NCBI RefSeq assembly: GCF_937959485.1
Contig: NZ_CALGPY010000004.1
Span: 124,001 to 188,000 of the forward strand
Reading direction: 5' to 3'
Length of the DNA: 64,000 nt
Source of the DNA: an uncultured Campylobacter sp.
GTDB taxonomy: Bacteria; Campylobacterota; Campylobacteria; Campylobacterales; Campylobacteraceae
A model generated the notes under the pieces. The model had not been told where the DNA came from. It was given only the letters and a program-made list of their open reading frames with translations, and did not search any database. The stretch's first letter is position 1. The number at the start of each line of letters is the position of its first letter. Below, in pieces: positions 25,070 to 33,299 of the stretch. Both the position numbers and the translations under genes were made by a program.

Positions 25070-26791
25070 TTATCCTTTGCTGGGATCTACCCTATAGCAG
25101 CCGAGCTCCGCCCCTTTAGCGTCCATTACGTGCACGGCGCAGGCGATACAAGGATCGAATGAATGGATACGGCGGATGATCTCTAGCGGTTTAGAAAGAT
25201 CGGCAAGCTTAAGTCCGATCAAGCAGGATTCGTAAGCGCCCATAGCGCCGTCTTTATCCTTCGGCGTGGCGTTCCAAGTAGACGGCACGACCGCCTGCCA
25301 GTTTTTGATGACGCCTTTTTCGATCCTGCACCAGTGGCTAAGTGCGCCGCGCGGCACGTGACCGATATAGCGACCTTTGTACTCTTTTGAGTTATCGATT
25401 ACATATTTTGCGCAGGTTTCGGTATCGCCGCTTTTGATGTTTGCGATCAAATTTTCTAGCGCAATCAGTCCGTTGTCGGCTACGACTTTAGCCTCAATCA
25501 TACGGCACGCCGTTCGTCCAAGCGTCGAAAATACCGCCTCAAGCGGCAAGCCGGCGTCTTTTAGGAATTGATCCACGACTTTTACTACGCGCTCGTTTTT
25601 CTTAGCGTAATTTACCACGATATTTGCAAGCGGTCCTACCTGAAGCGGTTTGCCGTCGTATCGCGGAGCCTTGATCCAGGTGTATTTGCCCTGGGTGTCG
25701 AGCACCTTCGTATGCGCTTCTTTGCCGTGCGCGTCGATGCTCTGTTCGTCCTTAAGGCCCGTATAATTCGGCTCCTGCTCGCCGTCGTAAGGATGAAGCG
25801 CCGCATCATTTTTATACCACGCATGCGTTGCCTCCTCGGTGATCTTGTTCTCATCCAGCTCCAAAACCTTACTAATATCGCCGTCAAGGATCATGCCACT
25901 TTGAAATAGCCATTCGTTTTTTGAAAGCTGAAATTCTTGGTGAGTCCATAAATTTGCCACGCCGATATCGTTTAGCACGCTAGGCTCATTGCCGTAAGCC
26001 TTCGCAGCCATTACGAGATCAGGATAGTAGGCGCGATTTACGAAGTCCGCGACCTCTTTAAATTTAGACATATATTCGCCCAGTCTTGCAGGGCTTAGGA
26101 TGTCCATTACGCAGGTGACGCCGCCTACGGTGAGGCTTTGCGGATGAGGCTGTTTCGCACCGAATATCGCCATCATCTGAGCCGCCGTGCGCTGAATGCG
26201 CAAACACTCAAGATAGTGCGAAAGAGCGATTAAATTTTGCTCCGGGCTAAGCTTATATGTTGGGTGGCCGAAGTAGGCGTTGGCAAAAGGCCCTAAAGCG
26301 CCCTTTTTAACGAAAGCGCCCACGCGATCTTGTACCTCTTTTAGTTTATCGGCACCGCACGCATAAGGGGTATCGCAGTATTTAAACGCCTCCTCGCTCG
26401 CCTTTTTAGAATCGGCGCTAAGAGCGCTTACGACATCCACGAAATCAAGCCCGTGGAGTTGATAAAAATGCACCGGGTGATCGTGTAAAAATAGCGCGTT
26501 AGCCATCAGCGTGCGCGTCAGCAAGGCATTTAGCGGCGGAGTGATGCCGAGGGCATTTTCTACCGCGACGATGCCCGCTTTGTAGTGCGAGAAGGTGCAG
26601 ACGCCGCAAATTCTTTGCATAAAAAATCCCGCGTCGCGCGGATCTCTGTTTTTTACTATAGTCTCAAGCCCGCGCCATAAAGTGGAGCTACTATAAGCCT
26701 CGCGGACGACGTTTTCATCATCCACTACGACCTCTATTCTTAAATGTCCCTCAATTCTGGTTATCGGATCTATTACGATTCTTTGCGACAT
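25070..26791 (-). CDS. hydB: [NiFe] hydrogenase large subunit HydB
   Basis: This is the catalytic subunit holding the NiFe centre, exported with HydA. The two CxxC motifs for the metal centre are RICGVCTFSHY near residue 60 and DPCIACAVH near 555. The C-terminal extension after the histidine is the 15-16 residue peptide that HydD is expected to remove. The 573 residues are normal for group 1 uptake hydrogenases. The ATG follows the hydA stop by two bases. There is no insertion of the repeat type, in contrast to several of its maturation proteins. Confidence 0.97.
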   Translation of the reverse strand: MSQRIVIDPITRIEGHLRIEVVVDDENVVREAYSSSTLWRGLETIVKNRDPRDAGFFMQRICGVCTFSHYKAGIVAVENALGITPPLNALLTRTLMANALFLHDHPVHFYQLHGLDFVDVVSALSADSKKASEEAFKYCDTPYACGADKLKEVQDRVGAFVKKGALGPFANAYFGHPTYKLSPEQNLIALSHYLECLRIQRTAAQMMAIFGAKQPHPQSLTVGGVTCVMDILSPARLGEYMSKFKEVADFVNRAYYPDLVMAAKAYGNEPSVLNDIGVANLWTHQEFQLSKNEWLFQSGMILDGDISKVLELDENKITEEATHAWYKNDAALHPYDGEQEPNYTGLKDEQSIDAHGKEAHTKVLDTQGKYTWIKAPRYDGKPLQVGPLANIVVNYAKKNERVVKVVDQFLKDAGLPLEAVFSTLGRTACRMIEAKVVADNGLIALENLIANIKSGDTETCAKYVIDNSKEYKGRYIGHVPRGALSHWCRIEKGVIKNWQAVVPSTWNATPKDKDGAMGAYESCLIGLKLADLSKPLEIIRRIHSFDPCIACAVHVMDAKGAELGCYRVDPSKG

Positions 26792-26793
26792 GA

Positions 26794-27939
26794 TTATTCC
26801 CCTTTATCTTTCTTAAATGACGCAATCGCCGCGTGTGCCGCTACCGCAACACCCGTGATCGCTAAAATTCCGACACCTATCTTATCAGCGGTAGCATCAG
26901 CGCCGAGCCCGCCGAAAACACTTTCATAAAGGCGATCCGCCAAAGGCTCCTCAAAAGGTCCCATATGATCCCAAAAATCAGGCTCCGAGCAGCCTATGCA
27001 GCCGTGACCCGCCTGTACCGGCCAGCTAGTGTGGGAGTTGAAACGCTCGCGCGAGCAGTTGTTAAACGTATAAGGACCCTTGCAGCCTACTTTATAAAGG
27101 CAGTATCCGTCCTTCGCGCCCGCATCGCCGAAGCTTTCTACAAACTCGCCCGCGTCGAAATGTCCGCGGCGCTCGCACAGATCATGTATTCGCAGCCCGT
27201 AAGCCCATTTAGGCCTGTTATAAACGTCCAAGCTCGGAAGCGTGCCGAAAAGGATAAAATTTAGCACGTTGCCGACGATATTTTTTTCGCTAGGCGGACA
27301 GCCCGGGACGTTGATGACGGGTTTGTTTATGATTTTGTCCAAACCTACGGCGCCGGTCGGATTCGGAGCCGCGGCTTGGATGCCGCCGAAGCTCGAACAG
27401 GTGCCGATCGCAAATATTGCCGCAGCGCCTTCGGCCGCGTGTTTGCAGTGCTGAGCTCCGCTTTTGCCCTCAGGACCCACGGTTAGGAAAAATTCATTCT
27501 CGCCGCTTGGAATTCCGCCTTCGACCATTAAGATATAGCGCCCCTTGTATTTTTCGATCGCGCCCTCTAAATTTTCCTCAGCTTGCCAGCCTGCGGCAGC
27601 CATTATCGTCTCATGGTATTCGAGGCTGATGTAGTCGAATATGAGGCTGTCGATGCTAGGCGTCTCGGTGCGTAGCAAGCTCTCGCTACAGCCCGTGCAC
27701 TCCGCCATATGAAGCCAGATCACTGGCAAGCGATCCGCAAGTTCTGCAGCTCGCGCCACGCTCGGTGCAAATGCGGCCGGAAGCCCAAGCATCGCGGTCA
27801 TCGCCCCGCTCCATTTCATAAAATCGCGACGCGAAAAACCTTTGCTCTTAAGCCTTTCTTGTATGCTTTCCTCCGCTTTTATTTGCGGCAAACGCTCAAC
27901 GGCATCAAGTCTAGCCGAAATTTGAGCTAAATCAACCAT
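26794..27939 (-). CDS. hydA: [NiFe] hydrogenase small subunit HydA (Tat-exported)
   Basis: HydA carries the iron-sulfur clusters and the Tat signal that exports the HydA-HydB pair. The twin-arginine motif SRRDFMKW lies near residue 37, followed by a hydrophobic stretch ending at ARA-AELAD. Cluster cysteines are seen in CTGCSESLL, GTCSSFGG, GCPPSEKN, and in the C-terminal CKGPYTFNNCS and HGCIGCSEPDFWD. The last 40 residues hold one membrane anchor. The N-terminal leader of about 35 residues before the twin arginine is long but known in this group. It is the first gene of hydABCD; 389 bases separate it from mfrE. Confidence 0.96.
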   Translation of the reverse strand: MVDLAQISARLDAVERLPQIKAEESIQERLKSKGFSRRDFMKWSGAMTAMLGLPAAFAPSVARAAELADRLPVIWLHMAECTGCSESLLRTETPSIDSLIFDYISLEYHETIMAAAGWQAEENLEGAIEKYKGRYILMVEGGIPSGENEFFLTVGPEGKSGAQHCKHAAEGAAAIFAIGTCSSFGGIQAAAPNPTGAVGLDKIINKPVINVPGCPPSEKNIVGNVLNFILFGTLPSLDVYNRPKWAYGLRIHDLCERRGHFDAGEFVESFGDAGAKDGYCLYKVGCKGPYTFNNCSRERFNSHTSWPVQAGHGCIGCSEPDFWDHMGPFEEPLADRLYESVFGGLGADATADKIGVGILAITGVAVAAHAAIASFKKDKGE

Positions 27940-28328
27940 AATGTCCTCCTGAAATTTAGGATATTTTTAAATGGCATTCTATCGAAATTTAGAATTCATG
28001 CACCTTAAATTTCGTTAGATTTAATTAAAATTTTATATTTATTCATCGTCTAGCAGGTTTTAAATTTAAAAATAAAAGACAGATAGAAATTTAGCGCGGC
28101 GGACGAAACGTTAAATTACGGCGGAGAAAGCATTAAATTTTATGAAGCATTAAAATTTACGAAGCAGTGAAATTTTATCTAAGAATTTTATAACGGCGAA
28201 AAGTATTTTAGGATAAAGCAGGCGTAGGTTGGATGATTTTGTGCGATACTAGCAGGCGCACTGTTTGTGCGCCGCGGCGAAGTATTTTTGCAAAATCATC
28301 CGTTAAATCTTTAGAAAATTTCCAAAGA
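27940..28328. other. Gene-free spacer between mfrE and hydA
   Basis: This holds the hydA promoter region and a striking nested hairpin at 28231-28301 (listed separately). The part next to hydA is AT-rich with AAATTT words; I cannot assign promoter boxes or a regulator site with confidence. Confidence 0.45.
28231..28301. repeat. 71-base nested hairpin downstream of mfrE
   Basis: The outer arms are an 11-base perfect inverted repeat, GGATGATTTTG at 28231-28241 and CAAAATCATCC at 28291-28301. Inside, ATACT at 28246-28250 pairs with AGTAT at 28281-28285, and at the core GGCGCAC at 28255-28261 pairs with GTGCGCC at 28267-28273 around a five-base loop. It begins 28 bases after the mfrE stop and ends about 290 bases before hydA. 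There is no T-run, so it may be a processing or 3' stabilising hairpin, a structured RNA or a small repeat element. A related half is found at 38924-38949. Confidence 0.75.
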
Positions 28329-29186
28329 TCAGCTTACCAGTCTCGTTGCATCTTGGATATTGATATTTAGTCCAAGCTGCTCGTTGCTTAGCCCAAGAGC
28401 AAGGCCTACCAGCTGAGATAGGTGGATGATCGGCTTTCTTGCCTTTGAGTTCATCGCTTCTTGGTATCGCTCCTGATAGATATCTAGCTGCATCTGACAT
28501 AGCGGACAAGGGGTAACTACGACGTCCGCTCCATGCTCGGCAGCGTCATTTACGATCTCGCTTGACATTTTAGATACCGATTTTACCGCAGGATAGCTAG
28601 CGTGAAAGCCGCAGCAATCAAGGCGTTTTTCAAAAGGCACTATCTGAGCGCCAAGTGCGCTAACTACCGCTTCAAAGCTTTTTGGATTGGTCGAGCTTTC
28701 TTTCTTAAGCTCGCGCTCCGGTCTTAATGAGTGGCAGCCGTAAAATAGCGCTACTTTTAAATTTGTTAGCGGTCTTACGACTTTAGCTTTTAACGTGTCT
28801 AAGCTTTGATATAGCACCCAAAGCAGGCTCGTTATCTCGGTACTTCCCTGATACTGCATACCGCCCTCTTTTAAAAAGGTATTGATATAGCTTTTAGCAC
28901 CCTTATCCAAGGTTAGCTTTGCTTTAGTTAGAGTTAGCATACAGGTGGAGCAGGTAGTTAGCAGAGGCATATTCATACCCTCGGCTAGCGCGATATTTCT
29001 GGCATTGGCTACTAGGCTCGCCATAGGATCGACGCATTGAGCTTGGCTAGCCCCGCAGCAGCTCCAGCCTTTTATCTCATGAAGTTTAATACCCAGCACC
29101 GGAGCGATCGCTTCAAGTGAAATTTTAGATTCCTTTGCGGCTTGACTTAAAACGCAACCCGGGAAAAATGCAAATTCGTTATTCAT
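28329..29186 (-). CDS. mfrE: Methylmenaquinol:fumarate reductase subunit E (HdrB-like)
   Basis: MfrE (formerly SdhE) is the third subunit of the periplasmic-facing fumarate reductase of Campylobacter and Wolinella, related to heterodisulfide reductase subunit B. Its 285 residues contain two cysteine-rich CCG domains: FFPGCVLSQ and WSCCGASQAQC in the first, FYGCHSLRPE, LDCCGFHASYP and TPCPLCQMQLD in the second. No membrane helix or signal peptide of its own is seen, so it presumably rides with MfrA through Tat. It starts ten bases after the mfrB stop and ends the operon. Confidence 0.9.
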   Translation of the reverse strand: MNNEFAFFPGCVLSQAAKESKISLEAIAPVLGIKLHEIKGWSCCGASQAQCVDPMASLVANARNIALAEGMNMPLLTTCSTCMLTLTKAKLTLDKGAKSYINTFLKEGGMQYQGSTEITSLLWVLYQSLDTLKAKVVRPLTNLKVALFYGCHSLRPERELKKESSTNPKSFEAVVSALGAQIVPFEKRLDCCGFHASYPAVKSVSKMSSEIVNDAAEHGADVVVTPCPLCQMQLDIYQERYQEAMNSKARKPIIHLSQLVGLALGLSNEQLGLNINIQDATRLVS

Positions 29187-29196
29187 CCTCTCCTCC

Positions 29197-30171
29197 TTAT
29201 TCTATCTCGCCGCTAGCCTGAGCCTTGCGTGCGGCCTCTATCATCTTAACGAGCTGCGCATGACCCTCGATCTCCTCTTCGCCGAAAGCATGAAGCGGAT
29301 TCATCTTGCCCGCAGCCATTAAATTTGCCGCTACGTCCATCTTGCCCATATTTGCAAATACGCCTTCGCTTCTTAAGGCAAGCTTGATCTCGTTTAATCT
29401 TCCGCTTCCCTCTACGATGTCTAGTAGGAACGCCTCGGCATGTCCCGGACCGCTTCCTACGGTTAAGCCTTTTTTCATCGCTAGAGCGCGAAGTGCGGTG
29501 ATATCGCTTTGAGCGCTTATGCCTTTAGGGCAGCGATCGGCACACTCTTGGCAGTGCACGCATAGCCATAATCCGTTTAGTACCGCAGGCTTTAGATGAG
29601 GCATAGCGTCCCTGCTTCTTGAATCAAACGCGGCGCGGTTAGCATGCGTGAAAACAAAAGGTTGCATATAATCGCTTGCATCGGCTCCAAGCTTATTGCA
29701 TTCGCTAGCGCAGCAGCCGCAAAGTATACAATCCCACTGCTTTTTGACGCGCTCCATCTGCTCGGGGCTTTGCTTACAGCCCTTATCGGCGCTAAATTCT
29801 TTCTTAGGCGTAATGGTCGGTTTGATCTTTCTTAAATTCTCGATACTAGGCTCCCAGTCCACCACCAGATCCGAAATCACTCGGAAATTATTTAGCGGCG
29901 AGATCGTAAAGCTATCAGGATTTTCATACTCCGCAAGCAAAGCCTCCATCTTGGTATCGCAGGCGAGATATGAGTGTCCGTTTACCCTCACGGCACAGGC
30001 TCCGCATATCGCCATACGACACGCTGCGGTAAAATTTAAAGTGATGTCTAAATTTTGCTTAATAAATTGCAAAACTCCAAGCAGGGTCTTTCCTTTGATC
30101 TGCTCCAAACTAAGCTCATAGGCTTGCTGATAATTTTTGCTTCCGTCGAAGCGGTCTATGATAAATTTCAT
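29197..30171 (-). CDS. mfrB: Methylmenaquinol:fumarate reductase iron-sulfur subunit
   Basis: MfrB passes electrons from the quinol side to the flavin in MfrA. The N-terminal ferredoxin domain has CRMAICGACAV near residue 56 and CDTK for the 2Fe-2S cluster; the second domain has CILCGCCASECNKLG near 152 and CVHCQECADRCPKG near 210 for the 4Fe-4S and 3Fe-4S clusters. At 324 residues it is longer at the C-terminus than classic FrdB (about 240-250), as expected for the MfrB/SdhB type of this class. Start and mfrA stop overlap by four bases (ATGA). Confidence 0.93.
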   Translation of the reverse strand: MKFIIDRFDGSKNYQQAYELSLEQIKGKTLLGVLQFIKQNLDITLNFTAACRMAICGACAVRVNGHSYLACDTKMEALLAEYENPDSFTISPLNNFRVISDLVVDWEPSIENLRKIKPTITPKKEFSADKGCKQSPEQMERVKKQWDCILCGCCASECNKLGADASDYMQPFVFTHANRAAFDSRSRDAMPHLKPAVLNGLWLCVHCQECADRCPKGISAQSDITALRALAMKKGLTVGSGPGHAEAFLLDIVEGSGRLNEIKLALRSEGVFANMGKMDVAANLMAAGKMNPLHAFGEEEIEGHAQLVKMIEAARKAQASGEIE

Positions 30172-32048
30172 TGAGGTTTCCTTCCGTCAAGAGAGAATTC
30201 CGTAACGACGACCTCTTTGTAGCCCAAGTTTAGCTCGCCCGCGTCGTTCATCGTCACGATACTGTGCTTTAAGAAATTTTTATCGTCGCGCTTCGGATAG
30301 TCTTCGCGAGTGTGAGCGCCGCGGCTTTCAAGCCTCTTTTGCGCAGCCAAACACGCACAGCGCGCAAGCAGGATTAAATTTCCAAGCTCGACGTAGTCGG
30401 TAAATGCGGTATTCATAACCGGATTTACATCCGCGACGCGTAGCTCGTCGTAGCGCGCTCTGATACTCTCTAAATTTTGCGAAAGCAGATCGAGCTTCTC
30501 GCCGGTTCTAAAGATGCCCATATTATCCCAAAGCTGCGCGCCTAGCTCTTCGCGCAACTCATACATCTCGTTTGCCTTGCCCGAGCCGTTTGCGATCTGC
30601 TTAAATTTAGCCTGCCATTTTTGCGCGAGCTCGCTCGCTCTTTTACCCGAGCCGAATCCCTCCTGCTTCGCGGCATAATCCGCTGCGCCGAGTCCTGCGA
30701 GCTTACCCGTTACGACGGCGTCGGTTAAAGAATTTCCGCCCAAGCGGTTTGCGCCGTGAATCGAGATACAAGACGCCTCGCCCGCAGTGTAAAGCCCCGA
30801 AATTTTAGTGCTCATATCGTCAAATTTAGACACTTCAATGCCGCCCATCGAGTAGTGAGCGGTAGGACGAATCGGAATCGGCTGTTCGATTAGATCAATA
30901 CCCTCAAACAAAATGGCGGTGTGTCTGATCTTAGGAAGGGCTTTTAAAATTTTATCTTTTCCGAGATGTCTTACGTCAAGTAGCACGTATGCGCCTAGCC
31001 CCTCGCCGTATCCCCTGCCCTCGCGGATCTCGGTTTCGATCGCGCGAGCTACGACATCGCGCGGCGCAAGCTCCATCTTTTCGTGGTAATTTTTCATAAA
31101 GCGCTCGCCTTTGTTATTGAGCAGATATCCGCCCTCGCCGCGCGCAGCTTCGGTAATGAGCGCGCCGCCGCTTTTGATACCGGTCGGATGAAACTGCACC
31201 ATCTCCGGATCGCTAAATCCAAGACCTGCGCGAAGCGCCGCCGCGATGCCGTCGCCGGTAGCGATATAAGGCACCGAGGTGCGGTTGTAAAACATCCTCG
31301 TATATCCGCCCGTAGCGATTACCAAGGCTTTGCAAAGCACCGGATAAAAATCGCCGGTTTGGATATTTCGAAGCACGACGCCCTCGCATTCACCCTCAGG
31401 CGCGCTGATCTCAAGCAGCTCGTGATCGATTAAAAATTTCACGCCGTTGCTGACCGCATCGTCAAAACAGGCGTGCATCAAGATATGACCCGTCTTATCC
31501 GCGGAGTAGTTGCATCGTTTTTTAGACGCGCCGCCCATAAATCGCTGTGCTACGCCGCCCGGGACGCCGCTTTCTTTGCCATCCACGCCGCCGCTAGCGT
31601 TTCTGGAAAACAGCGTGCCGATGTAATCCATCTCGGCAATCGTAGGACCCGCAAGCTCACAAAATTTAATCGCGGCGTCCTGATCTACGAGATATGCGCC
31701 GCCCTTTACGGTGTCGTAGGCGTGGAGTTTATACGAATCGCCGCCACTGAAACTCGTAACGCCGTTGATACCGCCTTCCGCCATACAGGTGGCGTTGCGC
31801 GAAGGCATCATCTTCGTAGCTACGACTACGCTGAGATTTGGATTACTCTTTCTTACCGCTACGGCTGCACGCAGACCCGCGCCTCCCGAGCCGATAACGA
31901 GTACATCCACACTAGGAAGGCCGCCTTCGTTGCCGCCGTCTGTGCTTTTACTCTTGTCGGTATCCACACAGCCGCTAAGGCTAAGCGCGCCGACGCTGAT
32001 ACAGGCCGATTTCAAAAAATCGCGTCTGTTGAAATTTGATTCGCTCAT
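30168..32048 (-). CDS. mfrA: Methylmenaquinol:fumarate reductase flavoprotein subunit (Tat-exported)
   Basis: MfrA reduces fumarate, and in some Campylobacter related acids, in the periplasm. The ATG at 32048 follows GAGAGGAAA and opens a Tat signal with NRRDFLKSACIS; a start four codons earlier overlaps that site. The FAD-binding fold is VLVIGSGGAGLRAAVAVR near residue 50. Active-site and FAD regions are FHPTGIKSGG, HYSMGGIEV and HGANRLGGNSLTDAV. Where classic FrdA has the histidine that binds FAD covalently (SHTVAAEGG), this protein reads NATCMAEGG, so covalent attachment looks unlikely. It leads the mfrABE operon, with a LysR gene divergent. Confidence 0.93.
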   Translation of the reverse strand: MSESNFNRRDFLKSACISVGALSLSGCVDTDKSKSTDGGNEGGLPSVDVLVIGSGGAGLRAAVAVRKSNPNLSVVVATKMMPSRNATCMAEGGINGVTSFSGGDSYKLHAYDTVKGGAYLVDQDAAIKFCELAGPTIAEMDYIGTLFSRNASGGVDGKESGVPGGVAQRFMGGASKKRCNYSADKTGHILMHACFDDAVSNGVKFLIDHELLEISAPEGECEGVVLRNIQTGDFYPVLCKALVIATGGYTRMFYNRTSVPYIATGDGIAAALRAGLGFSDPEMVQFHPTGIKSGGALITEAARGEGGYLLNNKGERFMKNYHEKMELAPRDVVARAIETEIREGRGYGEGLGAYVLLDVRHLGKDKILKALPKIRHTAILFEGIDLIEQPIPIRPTAHYSMGGIEVSKFDDMSTKISGLYTAGEASCISIHGANRLGGNSLTDAVVTGKLAGLGAADYAAKQEGFGSGKRASELAQKWQAKFKQIANGSGKANEMYELREELGAQLWDNMGIFRTGEKLDLLSQNLESIRARYDELRVADVNPVMNTAFTDYVELGNLILLARCACLAAQKRLESRGAHTREDYPKRDDKNFLKHSIVTMNDAGELNLGYKEVVVTEFSLDGRKPQ

Positions 32049-32080
32049 TTTCCTCTCCATTTGAGAAATTCTTAGCTTAA

Positions 32081-32096
32081 GTTTAAAGTTCTAAAC
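32081..32096. promoter_or_regulatory. Candidate LysR-type operator between mfrA and the lysR-like gene
   Basis: GTTTA at 32081-32085 and TAAAC at 32092-32096 form a perfect inverted repeat with six bases between, and the site contains the T-N11-A pattern of LysR regulators. It lies 33-48 bases before mfrA and about 95 before the divergent regulator, the usual place for a shared operator. No experimental site is known to me. Confidence 0.45.
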
Positions 32097-32189
32097 TAAA
32101 AACGTAATTTTAGTTTCATTTTTAACATAAGTCAAATATTATTTAGTGTATCATTTCATAAGAATTAAATTATCAATTGGAGAGGCTAA

Positions 32190-33095
32190 ATGAATTTGCA
32201 TCGCATGGAGCTAGTATTAAAAGTAGCAGAATTCCGTAGCTTTACTAAGGCTGCCGAGGCACTTAAAATCCCGCAGCCGTCGCTATCACAGAGCATTTTA
32301 TCACTGGAACGTGAGCTTGGAGCGCAGCTTTTTAACCGCACGAGCAATCCCATTTCGCTTACGCGCGCGGGAAAAATTTACGCTAGTAAAGCAAAAGTCA
32401 TTTTTGACGCCATAAACGACCTAAAAAGCGATATCTCTGAAATAAGCGGCGTAAAAAATGATAAAATTCGCATCGGCTTTTCGCAAAACGGCTATAATCT
32501 GCTACCGTCGCTACTGCCGATGTTTTGCAAGAAATTTAAGGATTCGGATCTGCAAATTACGCAATTTTCTTCTGCGCTTAGCATTCGTGAAATGCTACTT
32601 CGGGGCGATCTTGATGTCGGTATGCTGATACTGCCCATCGATATGAGCGGGCTTGATGGGGTTAAAATTCTAACGCAAAAAACCTATGTCGCTCTAAGCT
32701 CCACCCATCCGCTCTCGCTTGAGTTTAAAAACGAATCTGTTCCCAAAATTAACATTTCGCGCTTAAAAGAGGAAAGATTCATCCTGCCTAATCAAAGCCT
32801 AAGAAGCGCCGAGCAGATAGATGCGTTCTTTACCGCCGCAGGCTTTGCGCCGAAAGTGCTATGCCGTACGGAGACCTTTGATATCGCCAATGCTATCGTC
32901 GCAAGCGGCGCAGGAGCGTGCTTTAGCATACCGCAGATGATAAAAGAAGATAAGGCAAGCAGGATAAAGCTCTTTGACGTAGGCGCGCGCGAGCTCGATA
33001 ATACGCTGATAATCGCCTATAAAAAAGGCAAACGTCTAAACCATCTAGCGCAGGCATTTATCAAAACTGCACGTAAAATTTCTAATGAAATTTAA
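32190..33095 (+). CDS. LysR-family transcriptional regulator
   Basis: A 301-residue regulator with the N-terminal winged helix-turn-helix (FRSFTKAAEALKIPQPSLSQSI near residue 15, then LGAQLFNRTSNPISLTRAG) and the two-lobed effector domain from residue 90 on (IRIGFSQNGYNLLPSLLP, GDLDVGMLILP). GGAGAGG lies just before the ATG. It is divergent from mfrABE with a 140-base shared spacer, so it most likely controls that operon and probably itself, with a dicarboxylate as a plausible effector; this is inference from position. Confidence 0.9.
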   Translation: MNLHRMELVLKVAEFRSFTKAAEALKIPQPSLSQSILSLERELGAQLFNRTSNPISLTRAGKIYASKAKVIFDAINDLKSDISEISGVKNDKIRIGFSQNGYNLLPSLLPMFCKKFKDSDLQITQFSSALSIREMLLRGDLDVGMLILPIDMSGLDGVKILTQKTYVALSSTHPLSLEFKNESVPKINISRLKEERFILPNQSLRSAEQIDAFFTAAGFAPKVLCRTETFDIANAIVASGAGACFSIPQMIKEDKASRIKLFDVGARELDNTLIIAYKKGKRLNHLAQAFIKTARKISNEI

Positions 33096-33299
33096 AATTC
33101 ATAGCTCGCAACGATAAATGAGAGATTGAGTTTTTGCAGCACTTTGCCTCTACATTAGCTTTTGCATAAAAATTTTTAGAGTAGATTTCGTTCAAGTTTA
33201 GGTAAAATTTCAAACTAAGCTTAAATTAGAATTTTGCCAATAGAATTTTTTATTGCTGAAATTTCACTCACAATTTACGACGGAATTTAGCGCGAAATT

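Noticed and set aside
31473..32039. Long plus-strand frame of 188 codons opposite mfrA
   Set aside because: It is antisense to a firmly identified gene and has no recognisable content.
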